DNA of 64,000 nucleotides from Nocardia veterana NBRC 100344 (GCF_000308855.1 NZ_BAGM01000124.1:1-64000); one strand, 5' to 3'; counted from the first letter of the stretch, positions 42,334 through 51,255 are shown. Notes: generated by a model from the sequence alone, not told the origin. Numbers and translations are program-made.

Positions 42334-43055
42334 AGTGGGTGCTGACTCCCGACGAGTTCGCCCACGTCTGGGCCACCGAAACCGATCTCGACCGCCGCCC
42401 CTATCCGGTGAACATGATTCCGGAATCGACCGTGCGCACCGAATCCCAATATGCCGCACTGCGATTGCCGTCCCGCTACGCCCGCAACACCGATCCCGAT
42501 CTCACCGCGGCCCTGCTGCTGTGCACTCGGCCCGATGCCACCACCTTCACCGTCTCCGGCCGGCGCGGACTACCCGGAACCGAGGCCGAACAGATCCTGG
42601 CCTTCGCCGCGGTCGTCCACCGGCATGCCGCGCTGCTGGTCGCGCGTCCCGACGCGGTCAGCGTGACCGTCTGCCACGCCCGCGGGGTGGGCGAGCGCCT
42701 GGTCGCCGCGATCGGGTCGGCTCCTGCCGGAAAGGCCGGTCCGATGCGTGAACCCCAGGACGCGGTGCTGGACCCGGCCACCGATGCCGGAACCGACGGC
42801 GATATCACCGCGCCCCGGCGCCCGGGTGCGGCCCGGTTCCGCCGCACATTGCGCGCGCCCGTCGATTCGCGCGGTTTCATCACCGTCACCGTCGCTCCCG
42901 ACAATCCGATGTCGCCGCCGACCCGCCACCGCACCTGGCTCGACATCACCGGTGACGGACGCTATCTGCTGAGCACCGCGGCCGAACTGACCCTGACGCC
43001 GGTCGGCGACGCCGAATTCGCCGCCGTCCTGCTGCGGCTGGCCGGAATCGGCTGA
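42330..43055 (+). CDS. EspG-family ESX secretion-associated chaperone
   Basis: A 241-residue EspG-like protein. It begins with the family pattern KWVLTPDEFAHVWATETDL and R-P-Y-P, has a central domain TFTVSGRRGLPG, and ends with the second alpha/beta repeat containing DITGDGRYLLSTAAELTLTP. EspG proteins bind PE-PPE substrate dimers in the cytosol. Its GTG overlaps the stop of the PPE-like gene (GTGA), so expression is coupled. Confidence 0.75.
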   Translation: MKWVLTPDEFAHVWATETDLDRRPYPVNMIPESTVRTESQYAALRLPSRYARNTDPDLTAALLLCTRPDATTFTVSGRRGLPGTEAEQILAFAAVVHRHAALLVARPDAVSVTVCHARGVGERLVAAIGSAPAGKAGPMREPQDAVLDPATDAGTDGDITAPRRPGAARFRRTLRAPVDSRGFITVTVAPDNPMSPPTRHRTWLDITGDGRYLLSTAAELTLTPVGDAEFAAVLLRLAGIG

Positions 43056-43087
43056 CATCCGGCCGCGCGGGACCATACTCGACGGTT

Positions 43088-43936
43088 ATGGCGAAATCTC
43101 CGTGGGCCGAACCGGCCGGCACCGCATTACGAGCCGCGGGAGTCCGGCTCGACTCCTACGATCCCGCGGCCACCCCCGGCTTCACCGGCGGCAAGAAGCT
43201 CGGCGAGCAACTGCTCGGCAAGCGGGGCCGGGTGCTCTCGGAACTCCAGGAGATGCTGTTCGCCAACGGCCGCTCCGGTGATCACCGCAATCTGCTGCTG
43301 GTGCTGCAGGGCATGGACACCGCCGGCAAGGGCGGAGTGGTCCGACATGTGATCGGCATGGTCGATCCCCAGGGTGTCCGGCACGCCGCCTTCGGCGTCC
43401 CGACCGAGGAGGAACGCCGCCATCACTATCTGTGGCGGGTCCGGCGCCGACTGCCCGGTGCCGGCCAGATCGGCGTCTTCGACCGCTCCCACTACGAGGA
43501 CGTGCTGGTGGTGCGAGTGCAGAAACTGGTTCCGCAAGCGGAGTGGGAGCAGCGCTTCGACGAGATCAACCGATTCGAGCGCGAGGTCGTCGACGCGGGT
43601 ACGACGATCGTCAAGGTCGCGATGTTCGTCTCCCTCGAGGAACAGAAGCGCAGGCTCGCCGAACGGCTCGAGCGACCGGACAAGTACTGGAAATACGATC
43701 CCAGCGATATCGACGACCGCGCCCGCTGGCCGGAATATCAGCAGGCCTATCAGGATGTGCTCGATCGCACCGACACCGACCACGCGCCCTGGTACGTGGT
43801 ACCGGCCGATCGCAAGTGGTTCGCCCGCCTGGCCATCACCGAACTGCTCGTCGACGCGCTGACCGGCCTGAAGCTGACCTGGCCCGCCCCGCATTTCGAC
43901 ATCGAGACCGAGAAGGCCAAGCTGGCCGCCGGCTGA
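43088..43936 (+). CDS. ppk2: polyphosphate kinase 2 family protein
   Basis: A 282-residue PPK2 enzyme, which transfers phosphate between polyphosphate and nucleoside di- or monophosphates. The P-loop-like LQGMDTAGKGGVVRH (residues 74-88) and Walker B FDRSHYEDVLVVRV (131-144, D132/R133) are intact, and the lid region KRRLAERLERPDKYWKY is present. A Ppx/GppA phosphatase at the left of the window acts on the same polymer. The ATG at 43088 comes 33 bases after espG; TACTCG lies 6 bases upstream, so it may have its own start site. Confidence 0.92.
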   Translation: MAKSPWAEPAGTALRAAGVRLDSYDPAATPGFTGGKKLGEQLLGKRGRVLSELQEMLFANGRSGDHRNLLLVLQGMDTAGKGGVVRHVIGMVDPQGVRHAAFGVPTEEERRHHYLWRVRRRLPGAGQIGVFDRSHYEDVLVVRVQKLVPQAEWEQRFDEINRFEREVVDAGTTIVKVAMFVSLEEQKRRLAERLERPDKYWKYDPSDIDDRARWPEYQQAYQDVLDRTDTDHAPWYVVPADRKWFARLAITELLVDALTGLKLTWPAPHFDIETEKAKLAAG

Positions 43937-44122
43937 TCGCGGCTGCGACCGAGGTCACCGATACCGGCGATTTCCGTCCCGGTCTCGGGGATCTCTCAGG
44001 TTCACCGGGAATCATGTGGGCCGAATGTGCCGTCGGCGGCGTCGCGACGGCGCACCGGGCGGCCCGTACGATCGCAAGCGGCGTCGATATCGCTTGTCCA
44101 CACGAAACACAGGAAAGGCGTG

Positions 44123-44908
44123 GTGAACTCCGAGGTGAGCAAGAATCCGCGTGGGAAGAACTCGCTGACGGCGGTGCGTGGCGGAGACCGCACGCGCACG
44201 ATCCTGATTCAGGTGGGCGTCGCAGCCGTGCTGATCGCGCTCATCGCGGCCATCGGCATCAGCATCGCGGTCAAACAGTCGAAGAAGAACGACGTCGGCC
44301 CGGTGCCCTCGGTCACCGCGCAGCCGGCCTCCGCCGACGCGGTGACCGGTTCGATCACCGATCAGGGTGAGATCAAGATCGGCAAGCCCGGCGCCAAGGC
44401 CGACATCCGAGTTGTCGCCGACCTGCAGTGCCCCGCCTGCAAGATGTTCGAAGGCGCCAACACCAAGGCCATCGAGGATGCGGTGAACGCCGGCACCGCG
44501 AGCGTGCGCTACAACATCATCGCGTTCCTGGACCAGTCCTCGGGCGGGACCCGCTACTCCTCGCGCGCGGCCAACGCCGCCTACTGCGTCGCCGATTCCG
44601 ACCCGACGAAATTCCTGCCGTGGCTGAGCAGCATGTACGAGCAGCAGCCGCCGGAGGGCGGCACCGGCCTGCCGGACGAGAAGCTGGTCCAGATCGCACA
44701 GGCCGCCGGCTACACCGACCCCGCCGTGGCCGAGTGCATCACCTCGGACAAGTACGACAAGTACGTGCAGAAGACCACCAAGGACGTGCTGAACAGCGGC
44801 ATCAAGTCCACCCCGACCGTCTTCGTGAACGGTAAGCAGATCACCGGCTCGCAGCAGCTGATGCAGCCCGACGGCCTGCGCGCCACGATCGAGGCCGCGG
44901 CGAAGTGA
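44123..44908 (+). CDS. DsbA-like thiol oxidase (membrane-anchored)
   Basis: A 261-residue protein with a single N-terminal anchor (about residues 26-50, starting ILIQVGVAAVLIALIAAIGI) and an extracytoplasmic thioredoxin/DsbA domain. The active site is CPAC (C103/C106) and the cis-Pro loop is STPTVFVNG. It introduces disulfides into exported proteins and is reoxidised by VKOR, encoded next. AGGAAAGG precedes a run of GTG codons (44120, 44123, 44135); 44123 gives the best spacing. The two genes overlap by 4 bases, as in the mycobacterial Rv2969c-Rv2968c pair. Confidence 0.9.
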   Translation: MNSEVSKNPRGKNSLTAVRGGDRTRTILIQVGVAAVLIALIAAIGISIAVKQSKKNDVGPVPSVTAQPASADAVTGSITDQGEIKIGKPGAKADIRVVADLQCPACKMFEGANTKAIEDAVNAGTASVRYNIIAFLDQSSGGTRYSSRAANAAYCVADSDPTKFLPWLSSMYEQQPPEGGTGLPDEKLVQIAQAAGYTDPAVAECITSDKYDKYVQKTTKDVLNSGIKSTPTVFVNGKQITGSQQLMQPDGLRATIEAAAK

Positions 44909-45471
44909 TCACCGCACGACCGCGCGCGGCGTGGCTGCTGCTGGCCGGCACCCTGCTGGGCTGGCTGGCGGCGGTCACCCTGACCATCGACGACTTCAAA
45001 CTGCTGAAGGATCCCTCCTACCGCCCGTCGTGCAGTATCAACCCGATCCTGTCCTGCGGTTCGGTGATGGCGACCCATCAGGCCTCGGTCTTCGGATTCC
45101 CCAATCCGATCATCGGCGTGGTGGGGTTCTCGGTGGCGGTCACGATCGCGGTGCTCGCGGTGGCGGGCATCGCGCTGCCGCGATGGTTCTGGGGCGGGCT
45201 GTGGATCGGCCTGATCGCCGGGATGGGTTTCGTCTTCTGGCTCATCTTCCAGAGCCTCTACCGGATCGGCGCGCTGTGCCCCTACTGCATGGTGGTGTGG
45301 GCGTTCACCCCGGTCTGCCTGGCGGTAGTCACCGATCAGTTGTGGGGCGGTGCCCGCGGCATCCTCGGCATCATCGCGCAATGGCGCTGGACCGTCGTGG
45401 TCGTCTATTACGCGGTCGTGCTGCTGCTGGTGTTCCTGCGCTTCCAGGACTACTGGCTGTCGCTGTTCTGA
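44905..45471 (+). CDS. vitamin K epoxide reductase (VKOR) family protein
   Basis: A 188-residue membrane protein with about five helices. Loop cysteines C43 and C51 lie in SCSINPILSCGSV, and the active-site CPYC (C125/C128) is in IGALCPYCMVVW. It passes electrons from DsbA to menaquinone. The GTG start overlaps the dsbA stop (GTGA). It is followed by a GC hairpin. Confidence 0.93.
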   Translation: MITARPRAAWLLLAGTLLGWLAAVTLTIDDFKLLKDPSYRPSCSINPILSCGSVMATHQASVFGFPNPIIGVVGFSVAVTIAVLAVAGIALPRWFWGGLWIGLIAGMGFVFWLIFQSLYRIGALCPYCMVVWAFTPVCLAVVTDQLWGGARGILGIIAQWRWTVVVVYYAVVLLLVFLRFQDYWLSLF

Positions 45472-45478
45472 CCGGGTC

Positions 45479-45498
45479 ACCGGGCCCGGCGGCCCGGT
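45479..45498. terminator. bidirectional GC hairpin
   Basis: ACCGGGCC / GGCCCGGT with a 4-base loop, between the convergent VKOR and HtrA genes. Confidence 0.6.
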
Positions 45499-45504
45499 CC
45501 CGGC

Positions 45505-46617
45505 TCAATTCGGCGGACCACTGGCCAGGGTGACGGCCACGTGCCGGTGGGACCCGTCGGGCGCGAGCAGCTCGAGATGGACCACATCGTCGGGCTTGCG
45601 CACATTGAGCGCGGCCTTCAGGTTCTGCGCCGAACCGATCGGCCGGCCGTCGACGGCGACGATGACCTCACCGGAATCGACACCGGCGGCGAAGGCCGGC
45701 ATCCCGTACACCGCCACGTCCACGCGCGCGCCGGTCGGCTTGGCGTCGGAGGTCAGCACGCCCAGGGTGGCGGTCGGGCCGACGTGCACGGTGTCGGTCG
45801 GCACTCCGGCTCGAATCTGGCGCACCACCGCCAGCGCGCGGTCGATCGGGACCGCGTAGCCGCTGGCCCGCCCCTCCGATCGGGACAGCTCACCGGATGC
45901 GGCGGTGACCACGCCGATCACGGCACCGGCCCGGTCGACGAGGGCGCCGCCGGACTGTCCGGAGACCACCGGCGCCGCGACCTCGATCATTCCGATCAGC
46001 GCCTTGCGGGTGAGGTCGGCGGTATCGCGCGCCACGATCGAGGCGTCCAACGCGGTCACCGTGCCGGGCGTCGCCGTCGGTGAACCGGTGCCGCCGGCGT
46101 TGCCGATGGCCAGCACCTGATCACCGATCCGCACGCCGGCCGAACTTCCGATCCGCGCCACCGCCAGCGCCGCGGCACCGGTGAGCGACAACAGCGCGAT
46201 ATCGGCCTCGGAGTCGTAACCGAGCACGGTTGCCGGATAGCGCGACCCGTTGCCGATATCGCCGACCGTAATGGTCTCGGCTCCCTTCACCACGTGGTGG
46301 CTGGTGAGGATTTCGCCGTCCGGGCTCAGCACGATGCCCGATCCGGCGGCGCCCATCCCGCTCGGCCGGATCGAGACGTTGATGTTGACCAGTTCGGGTT
46401 CGACCGCCGCGGCGACCGCCGTCGGATCCATCGGGGGCAGCGGCGGCCCGAACAATGCCGAGGAGGTCCGGCTCGCCGGCAGTGCCCAGCGGGGCAGATC
46501 ACCGTGATATCCGAGGAATGCGGTCCCCACCAGGGCCATGACGAGCACGAACACGGCCGTCGACAGCCATCCCCCGCGAGCCGCACGCGGATGCCGGCCC
46601 GGATGCTGGTCGTCCAT
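45505..46617 (-). CDS. HtrA-like serine protease with PDZ domain
   Basis: A 370-residue secreted or membrane-tethered protease. After a membrane segment (WLSTAVFVLVMALVGTAFLG) the trypsin-like domain has the triad H108 in LTSHHVV, D139 in SEADIALL and S222 in GQSGGAL. A C-terminal PDZ domain follows (about 275-365; GMPAFAAGVDSGEVIVAVDG). It resembles mycobacterial PepA/HtrA proteases that trim or degrade cell-wall proteins. The ATG at 46617 follows GGGAG. Confidence 0.92.
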   Translation of the reverse strand: MDDQHPGRHPRAARGGWLSTAVFVLVMALVGTAFLGYHGDLPRWALPASRTSSALFGPPLPPMDPTAVAAAVEPELVNINVSIRPSGMGAAGSGIVLSPDGEILTSHHVVKGAETITVGDIGNGSRYPATVLGYDSEADIALLSLTGAAALAVARIGSSAGVRIGDQVLAIGNAGGTGSPTATPGTVTALDASIVARDTADLTRKALIGMIEVAAPVVSGQSGGALVDRAGAVIGVVTAASGELSRSEGRASGYAVPIDRALAVVRQIRAGVPTDTVHVGPTATLGVLTSDAKPTGARVDVAVYGMPAFAAGVDSGEVIVAVDGRPIGSAQNLKAALNVRKPDDVVHLELLAPDGSHRHVAVTLASGPPN

Positions 46618-46697
46618 CGCCGCTCCCGATTCTGCGTGCCCGGTGGGCTGGCGGAGTTCGTGATCTCATGTGTACCAAATCGGCGTGGCGCGCGACA

Positions 46698-47507
46698 TCA
46701 GTCCTGCAGAGCCGCGACCCCGAACATCGCCGCCGCCCCGGCGATCGTGCAGAACAGCACCGTGCGCGAGGGCCGGCCCGAATGTGCTTCCGGCAGAATG
46801 TCACTCGTCGCCAGATACAGCAGGAAGCCGGCGAAATATCCCAGGTACAACCCGGCCACGTGCGGGGGCACCCGGATCACGGTCCCGATCACGGCACCGG
46901 CCACCGGCGCCAGCGCGTCCAGGATCAGCAGGGTCAGTGCCCGGCGCCGGGCACTGCCGTAGAGGGTCGGGATCGTGAAGGCGTTGAATCCGTCGGCGAA
47001 ATCGTGCGAAATCACCGCGATCGCGACCGAGATCCCGAGCGCGGATCCGGCCTGGAAGCCGACGCCGATACTGAGCCCGTCCAGCATGCTGTGGAAAATC
47101 AGCCCGGCGGTGGCGAGCAGTCCGACCGATTGGAAATCGTGCGTGTGGCGGCCGAAGTCCTGTTCGTGGCCGACGTGGATCGCCATTTCCCGTTCGATGA
47201 TGTGGATGGTGAAGAAGCCGATCACCGCGGCCACCAGCGCTCCCGGCACCCCGGCGACGACCTGATCGGATTCGGCCAGCGCGTCGGGGATCAGGTCGAA
47301 GGCGACCACGCCGAGCATGATCCCGGCGGCCAGGCCGAGTACCAGCCGCTTGCGCTCACCGATTCGTGCGGCGACCAAACCGCCCACCAGCGTCGAACAC
47401 ATGGATATCAGCGCCAGCACGATCGCCACCGGATCAGCATCCGGTATCGGCACCACAGCGGCACGCACATCCGATCGGCGAGTCACCGCGTTTGCGTCCG
47501 CAACCAT
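46698..47507 (-). CDS. ZIP-family metal (zinc) transporter
   Basis: A 269-residue membrane protein with eight predicted helices. The metal-binding helices are HSMLDGLSIGVGF and SHDFADGFNAF, the usual HxxxxG-type ligands of ZIP permeases, and a His-rich loop (HVGHEQDFGRHTHDF) lies between helices 3 and 4. It imports Zn2+ or another divalent metal. The start is taken as ATG 47507; an in-frame GTG about 20 codons later is possible. It is divergent from the alcohol dehydrogenase with a 20-base gap. Confidence 0.87.
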   Translation of the reverse strand: MVADANAVTRRSDVRAAVVPIPDADPVAIVLALISMCSTLVGGLVAARIGERKRLVLGLAAGIMLGVVAFDLIPDALAESDQVVAGVPGALVAAVIGFFTIHIIEREMAIHVGHEQDFGRHTHDFQSVGLLATAGLIFHSMLDGLSIGVGFQAGSALGISVAIAVISHDFADGFNAFTIPTLYGSARRRALTLLILDALAPVAGAVIGTVIRVPPHVAGLYLGYFAGFLLYLATSDILPEAHSGRPSRTVLFCTIAGAAAMFGVAALQD

Positions 47508-47527
47508 GCGGGAGTAGGCATGAACGC

Positions 47528-48580
47528 ATGACCACAGCTGCCGCGTATTCCGTTTCCGCACCCGACGGCCGGTTCACCAAAACCACCATCGAGCGTCGCG
47601 AGCTCGGCCCGCACGACGTGCTGATCGACATCAAGTACGCCGGCATCTGCCACTCCGACATCCACACCGCCCGCAACGAATGGCACGGCACCGCCTATCC
47701 GTGCGTCCCGGGCCACGAGATCGCCGGACTGGTCGCCGCCGTCGGTTCCGAAGTGAAGAAGTTCCGGGTGGGCGATCGGGTCGGTGTCGGCTGTATGGTC
47801 GATTCCTGCGGCGAATGCGAGCCCTGTCTGGCCGGTGAGCAACAGTACTGCGAACGCGGGGCGACCATGACCTACAACGGCCGGGTGCCCGAGGAGATCC
47901 AGGCCGGCGGCTACACCTTCGGCGGATACTCCACGCAGATCGTGGTGACCGAGGGTTTCGTGGTCGGCATTCCGGAGGGCATCGGCCTCGACGAGGCAGC
48001 GCCGCTCCTGTGCGCGGGCATCACCCTCTATTCGCCGCTGCGGCACTGGAATGCCGGACCCGGCAAGCAGGTGGCCATCATCGGAATGGGTGGGCTCGGC
48101 CACGTCGGGGTGAAGATCGCCGCGGCCCTGGGAGCCGAGGTGACGGTGCTGAGCCATTCCCTGAGCAAGCAGGACGACGGCCGCCGCTTCGGCGCACACC
48201 ACTACTACGCCACCAGCGACCGGGAGATTTTCCGGCAACTGCGCAACCGTTTCGATCTGATCATCAACACCGTCTCGGCCGATCTGCCGATCGACACCTA
48301 CATGCGGCTGCTGAAGCTCGACGGGACGCTGGTCATGCTGGGTCTGCCGGACCAGCCGCTGGCGGTGCGGCCGTTCACTCTGACGGGAAACCGGCGATCG
48401 CTGGCGGGTTCCAATATCGGCGGCATTCCGCAAACCCAGGAGATGCTCGATTTCTGCGCCGAGCACGGCATCGGCGCCGAAATCGAGGTCATCTCCGCCG
48501 ACCGGATCGACGAGGCCTACGAGCGCGTGGTCGCCAGCGATGTGCGCTACCGCTTCGTCATCGACGCCGCCACCATGTGA
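47528..48580 (+). CDS. zinc-dependent NADP alcohol dehydrogenase (AdhC/CAD type)
   Basis: A 350-residue medium-chain dehydrogenase of the cinnamyl alcohol dehydrogenase group. The catalytic zinc site is C41-H-S-D and GHE (H63), the structural zinc cysteines are C94, C97, C100 and C108, and the NADP site is IIGMGGLGHVGVKIAAALGA. It reduces aldehydes, like mycobacterial AdhC (Rv3045). Its 3' end overlaps the convergent acyltransferase gene by 23 bases. TAGGCA lies 7 bases before the ATG. Confidence 0.92.
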   Translation: MTTAAAYSVSAPDGRFTKTTIERRELGPHDVLIDIKYAGICHSDIHTARNEWHGTAYPCVPGHEIAGLVAAVGSEVKKFRVGDRVGVGCMVDSCGECEPCLAGEQQYCERGATMTYNGRVPEEIQAGGYTFGGYSTQIVVTEGFVVGIPEGIGLDEAAPLLCAGITLYSPLRHWNAGPGKQVAIIGMGGLGHVGVKIAAALGAEVTVLSHSLSKQDDGRRFGAHHYYATSDREIFRQLRNRFDLIINTVSADLPIDTYMRLLKLDGTLVMLGLPDQPLAVRPFTLTGNRRSLAGSNIGGIPQTQEMLDFCAEHGIGAEIEVISADRIDEAYERVVASDVRYRFVIDAATM

Positions 48581-49895
48581 ATTTCGCCGCGTCCCCGGCC
48601 GGTGCCCCCACCGGGTCGGGTAGGCGCGCGTCGGCCGCGCTGCGCCGCAGCAGCTCGGCCAGATGCCGGCGAATCCGGCCCATCTGCGCGCGGCTGTGGT
48701 CCCGGGTGTCGTATTCGACCTGCACCGTGAGCCGGTCGCCCAGGGTGAAGGCGGTCACCTTGGGCGGCATGCCGGGCCCCATCGCGAGCAGATTGTCGCG
48801 AATCGGCCGAAGCTCCGCCGGGAGAACGTGAGCGGGCACCCGGCCGATATTCGACAGCGCGATACTCGGCTGCCCGGCGAGCAGGGCCGCGGTGGTCTCG
48901 TCGCGAATATGCCTGCCCGCCAAGGAAAGCCGCGCCGGATCGCCGCGATCCAGTGCCGCCCGCACGTCGTCGTGCACGACCCGGCCGAGTTCGAACGGAT
49001 CCGCGGCCGGGGATACCGTGAGCAGGGTGCCCCACCCCGAGGCGCAGTTGAGGACGATGTCCTCCGACAACCACGGTTGCACCGCCGCGCGCAGATCGGC
49101 CGCGTACCCGCACACCATCGGCAGCGGGTCGGCCCCGCCCAGTTCGGCCCGTACCGCTACCAGCGCACACCCGCTCAGCAGGCCGTTGACCCCGATACCG
49201 GCGGCCCGCGCGGCCGCGGCGAAGCCGGCGGTCGTCGCCGCGTCCAGTTCGATGCGCTCCGCGGCGAACAGCCCACGCTCGGCGCCGGCAGCGCCATCGC
49301 ACACCAGCCGGGCCGGGGCCTGCGTCATCATGGCGCGCATACGATCCAGCAGGTCGAGGACCTCGGCCTCGGCGACGGACCGGGCCAGGCGTTCGTCGAT
49401 CGCCTGCGGTAGTTCCCGATTCGCGGCCACCGACATGGGCGCACCGCGCCGGTGCGCGGTGTAGCGCCGCCACATCCGATCCAGGAGCGCGAAACCCGAA
49501 CGGCCATCGGCTATTCCGTGGTGAACGACGAGGACGATCCGGCTCTCGGCACCGTCGCGGAACACGTGCCCGAAGAACAGTCCGCGCCGCCAATCCTGTG
49601 GGCGGTTGACGAAGTCGACGTATTCGATTTCGCCGCCGGGACTTTCGGTGAGTTCGGGCCGGTGGTCGTCGACCCGGCGCAGCATCGGCACCTCGCCGTC
49701 GACGGGCAGACAGCTGAGTAGCGGGTGTTCGGCGGCCAATTCGGCCAGCACCGTGCGCAGCACGTCGACGTCGAGCTCACCCTCGACCGTCGACCCGATG
49801 AACAGCGCCATGCCGCCGACCGGCACGGACCCGAAACTGGCGCCGACCCGGAAGTAGCCGGACTCGAAGGGGGATATGGGGCGTTGCGTGACCAT
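48558..49895 (-). CDS. PapA-type condensation-domain acyltransferase
   Basis: A 445-residue protein with the HHxxxDG active site HHGIADG (H125, D130) of condensation/BAHD-like acyltransferases and a conserved DFGWG-like place written as NCASGWGTLL. It is closest in layout to PapA5-type transferases that acylate phthiocerol or trehalose lipids, so it probably moves an acyl chain from CoA or carrier protein to a hydroxyl group. GAGAGG precedes the ATG at 49895 by 6 bases. It is divergent from a TetR gene across an AT-rich operator region. Confidence 0.83.
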   Translation of the reverse strand: MVTQRPISPFESGYFRVGASFGSVPVGGMALFIGSTVEGELDVDVLRTVLAELAAEHPLLSCLPVDGEVPMLRRVDDHRPELTESPGGEIEYVDFVNRPQDWRRGLFFGHVFRDGAESRIVLVVHHGIADGRSGFALLDRMWRRYTAHRRGAPMSVAANRELPQAIDERLARSVAEAEVLDLLDRMRAMMTQAPARLVCDGAAGAERGLFAAERIELDAATTAGFAAAARAAGIGVNGLLSGCALVAVRAELGGADPLPMVCGYAADLRAAVQPWLSEDIVLNCASGWGTLLTVSPAADPFELGRVVHDDVRAALDRGDPARLSLAGRHIRDETTAALLAGQPSIALSNIGRVPAHVLPAELRPIRDNLLAMGPGMPPKVTAFTLGDRLTVQVEYDTRDHSRAQMGRIRRHLAELLRRSAADARLPDPVGAPAGDAAKFTWWRRR

Positions 49896-49941
49896 CTGGC
49901 ACCTCTCGAACGACTCGGAGATCACACCTCGAACCATACAT

Positions 49942-49980
49942 ATGTTTAAAACACTTGTCACAAACATTTGTTTGAAACAT
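49942..49980. promoter_or_regulatory. TetR-type operator between acyltransferase and TetR genes
   Basis: ATGTTTAAAACA (49942-49953) and TGTTTGAAACAT (49969-49980) are inverted at 11 of 12 positions, and CAAACATTTGTTTG (49961-49974) is a further palindrome inside. It covers the probable acyltransferase promoter and is the most AT-rich part of the area. Confidence 0.7.
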
Positions 49981-50010
49981 GCGTCAGTCGCCGCTTGCTA
50001 CCCTGCCGAC

Positions 50011-50571
50011 GTGGGAACACGTGAGGATCTTCTGGCCGCCGCCAAGCACTGCCTGGCCGAACGCGGCTACGCCCGGACGACCGTGCGCGATATCGTCGCC
50101 GCATCGGGGAGCAACCTGGCCGCGATCAACTACCACTTCGGAACCCGGGACGCTTTGCTCGGCCAGGCCATGATCGAGTCGACCAGCGAGGCCGTGCAGC
50201 AGATCCTCGACGCCCTCGCCGAGAGCAACGAAGCGCAACCAGCCGAGCGGCTGCTCACCTTCCTCCGACGCCTCATCGCCACCTTCACCGAGGAGCGTGC
50301 GCTGTGGGCGGCCAACATCGAAAGCTTCGCGCAGGCATTGCATTCCGGCGAGGTGCAGGCCGACATATCCGCGAAGCTGCACGAGGGCCGGGCCGCGCTG
50401 ACTCGAATGTTGTTGCCCGACAACAGCGATGCGGCCGACGGCGGCGCGATCGGCGCGCTGCTGTGGACCCTGCTGGACGGCCTGCTCGTACAGTGGCTGC
50501 TCGACCCGCCGTCCGCCCCCTCCGCCGAGCAGATCGTGGCCGGATTGCGCATCCTGGCACCGCTGCTGTAA
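50011..50571 (+). CDS. TetR-family repressor
   Basis: A 186-residue TetR protein. The HTH is TTVRDIVAASGSNLAAINYHFGTRDALL (about residues 26-53, here cited in part as VRDIVAASGSNLAAINYHFG); the ligand domain follows. The GTG at 50011 has TACCCT 6 bases upstream (49999-50004) and no Shine-Dalgarno. It most likely represses itself and the divergent PapA-type gene through the palindromes at 49942-49980. Confidence 0.88.
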   Translation: MGTREDLLAAAKHCLAERGYARTTVRDIVAASGSNLAAINYHFGTRDALLGQAMIESTSEAVQQILDALAESNEAQPAERLLTFLRRLIATFTEERALWAANIESFAQALHSGEVQADISAKLHEGRAALTRMLLPDNSDAADGGAIGALLWTLLDGLLVQWLLDPPSAPSAEQIVAGLRILAPLL

Positions 50572-50754
50572 TCGGCGCGCCGCATCGGCTTTTTCCACTG
50601 TGACCTCCGCCACCCCAGTTGGCAATACCGCGCGCGATCAATTAAGAATATGTGCGTTCGAATCACGTGAAATCAGACGTCGATTCGCCCGGGGGGGTCA
50701 TCGAGCGTGTGGGGATCAGCCGTGGGGGAATCGTTCGTCGGGGAGGAATTCATC

Positions 50755-51255
50755 ATGTTCCGTCGTTCCATGAAAAATGTCGGTCGCACACTGATCGTCG
50801 GGGCGCTGCCGATCGCGGTGGCCACCGCGTTCGCCGGTGCCGGGATCGCCCAGGCCGACACCGCCCCCGCGGCGCCGGTGGTACACACCGTCGCGGCCCC
50901 GGTCGCCCCGGCACCGGTCGCGTTCCAGCAGCCCGAGATCACCGCCGACGCGGCACCCGCCGCGCCGGCCGCCACCGCCGCTCCCGTCGCCGCTGCCGCG
51001 GCGAAGGCGCAGGACATCGCCACCGATCCGGCCGCGCAGGACCACGACCCGGTGCACAACGGCGCGGCCGCGGGCGCCGGTCTCGGCGCGGTGCTGGGCG
51101 GCGTGGGCGGGGCGGTCTCCGGCCTGCCGCTGTTCGTCATCGGAGCGTTGCCGCTCGGCGTCGTCGGCGCGATCGGCGGCGCCATCAGCGGTGCGGTCAT
51201 CGGTGCGATCGTCGGGACGGTTTCGCCCGACGTGGTCCCGCAGGTGCTGCCCTGA
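50755..51255 (+). CDS. secreted Ala/Pro-rich protein with glycine-zipper domain
   Basis: A 166-residue exported protein. A signal peptide (IVGALPIAVATAFAGAGIAQA, cleavage about residue 34) is followed by an Ala/Pro/Val-rich disordered stretch and a C-terminal glycine-zipper hairpin (GAAAGAGLGAVLGGVGGAV and VGAIGGAISGAVIGAIVG) able to insert into membranes. I recognise no functional family; similar proteins are common in Nocardia and Rhodococcus. GGAGGA lies 7 bases before the ATG at 50755. Confidence 0.8.
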   Translation: MFRRSMKNVGRTLIVGALPIAVATAFAGAGIAQADTAPAAPVVHTVAAPVAPAPVAFQQPEITADAAPAAPAATAAPVAAAAAKAQDIATDPAAQDHDPVHNGAAAGAGLGAVLGGVGGAVSGLPLFVIGALPLGVVGAIGGAISGAVIGAIVGTVSPDVVPQVLP

